From NCBI GenBank assembly GCA_030635865.1, contig DAOVYA010000104.1, positions 1 to 6,001 on the forward strand: 6,001 bases of DNA, in the 5' to 3' direction. The translations under genes were made by a program, and so were the position numbers. How positions within the stretch are numbered: the first letter of the stretch is position 1; the number at the start of each line of letters is the position of its first letter. The notes beneath the pieces are model-generated. The model saw only the letters and a list, made by a program, of their open reading frames with translations. It searched no databases and had not been told where the DNA came from. Positions 5,530 to 6,001 of this stretch are shown here, in pieces. The DNA is from Gammaproteobacteria bacterium. Its GTDB lineage: Bacteria > Pseudomonadota > Gammaproteobacteria > UBA9214.

Positions 5530-6001
5530 TCATTGCCGCAGCAGACTCTCGATCCCAATGACCACGGCCCGTGCCCTCATGTGCGAAAATACGCCGGCGG
5601 GGACCTTCATGGATACGGATTTCACCTTTTTCAATGAATGCGAATCGTAGATCACGAGCCGGTTACCGCCGTACCCCGCGCTGACGTAGAGATAATCCCC
5701 TCTGGCCGTGTACTCCGGGAAATGCGAGTGCCCGCCGACCGTGATGGTTTTGACAACGTCCAGGGTCTGCTTGTCAATAAACTGGATCTTACGCGCGTCA
5801 GGGCCTACCCCCACTATGTCGATCACGATGTAAGGGGCCTTGGGATGAGCGGCGGGTGATTCACTGGGTCCGAGGACCGGGATACGCTTCACGACCTCGA
5901 AGGTATCCATGTCGAATACTGTCACCTCGGGTGGTTCGCAGGCGCTCACCCCGATATTGGTCCCGATGCCCAGCGACCGACCATGTGCCTGGACCACGGC
6001 A
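5530..6001 (-). CDS. Cytochrome d1-domain beta-propeller protein, C-terminal part (NirS/NirN/NirF-like)
   Basis: The last 157 or so residues of a larger protein; the frame runs open through the right edge, and the GTG at 5995-5997 is probably an internal valine, not a start. Repeated blades are visible, such as EVTVFDMDTFEVVKRIPV, IQFIDKQTLDVVKTITV and LVIYDSHSLKKVKSV, each ending in the pattern of a YncE/d1-type propeller strand. AAHPKAPYIVID aligns by eye with the THPKSSHLYVD segment of cytochrome cd1 nitrite reductase, which carries an active-site-region histidine. HFPEYTARGDYLYVSAGY and VPAGVFSHMRA match the family's final blades. Members bind heme d1 in nitrite reductase (NirS) or help make it (NirF, NirN), usually in the periplasm. 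Which of these it is cannot be decided without the N-terminal part, and no other nir gene is visible. A d1-like propeller without denitrification function is also possible. Confidence 0.75.
   Translation of the reverse strand, partial: AVVQAHGRSLGIGTNIGVSACEPPEVTVFDMDTFEVVKRIPVLGPSESPAAHPKAPYIVIDIVGVGPDARKIQFIDKQTLDVVKTITVGGHSHFPEYTARGDYLYVSAGYGGNRLVIYDSHSLKKVKSVSMKVPAGVFSHMRARAVVIGIESLLRQ

Noticed and set aside
5995..5997. GTG as the true start of the d1-propeller gene
   Set aside because: The frame stays open to the window edge, the family is much longer than 155 residues, and the first residues already lie inside the propeller.

Overview
The window looks like chromosomal DNA of a gammaproteobacterium. 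The pointers are a CysM-type cysteine synthase, a YdbH/YdbL envelope-lipid-transport pair, a PolB-related 3'-5' exonuclease, a BarA/GacS-like Hpt module and a cytochrome d1-type propeller. A free-living, possibly sulfur- or nitrogen-oxidising or denitrifying lineage would fit, but that is inference from gene content only. No rRNA, tRNA, CRISPR array, integrase or transposase was seen.

Region 1 (1-4605, minus strand) is a four-gene, probably co-transcribed block read right to left: cysM, ydbH-like, ydbL-like (DUF1318 lipoprotein), and a DEDDy 3'-5' exonuclease. cysM and ydbH abut (the TGA is followed directly by ATG). ydbL and the exonuclease are 24 bp apart. The only real gap (1489-1704) is where enterobacteria carry ynbE. 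Here it holds an inverted-repeat element, and a diverged, edge-truncated copy of the same element lies just past the exonuclease stop (1-75).

Region 2 (4606-4784) is a divergent intergenic region between cysM (minus) and a stand-alone Hpt protein (plus, 4785-5219). The Hpt most resembles the C-terminal phosphotransfer module of BarA/GacS hybrid kinases. In Pseudomonas aeruginosa gacS and cysM are near neighbours, so this may be a rearranged version of that neighbourhood.

Region 3 (5220-5529) lies between the convergent Hpt and d1-propeller genes. It has no credible gene but holds a near-perfect 23-bp palindrome and three further short dyads. Region 4 (5530-6001, minus) is the C-terminal part of a cytochrome d1-domain (NirS/NirN/NirF-like) beta-propeller whose start lies beyond the right edge.

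Functionally, the block mixes cysteine synthesis, phospholipid traffic between inner and outer membrane, and DNA processing. Only ydbH and ydbL are expected to act together. The most noteworthy points are the apparent loss of ynbE with a repeat in its place, the orphan BarA-type Hpt, and the palindrome.
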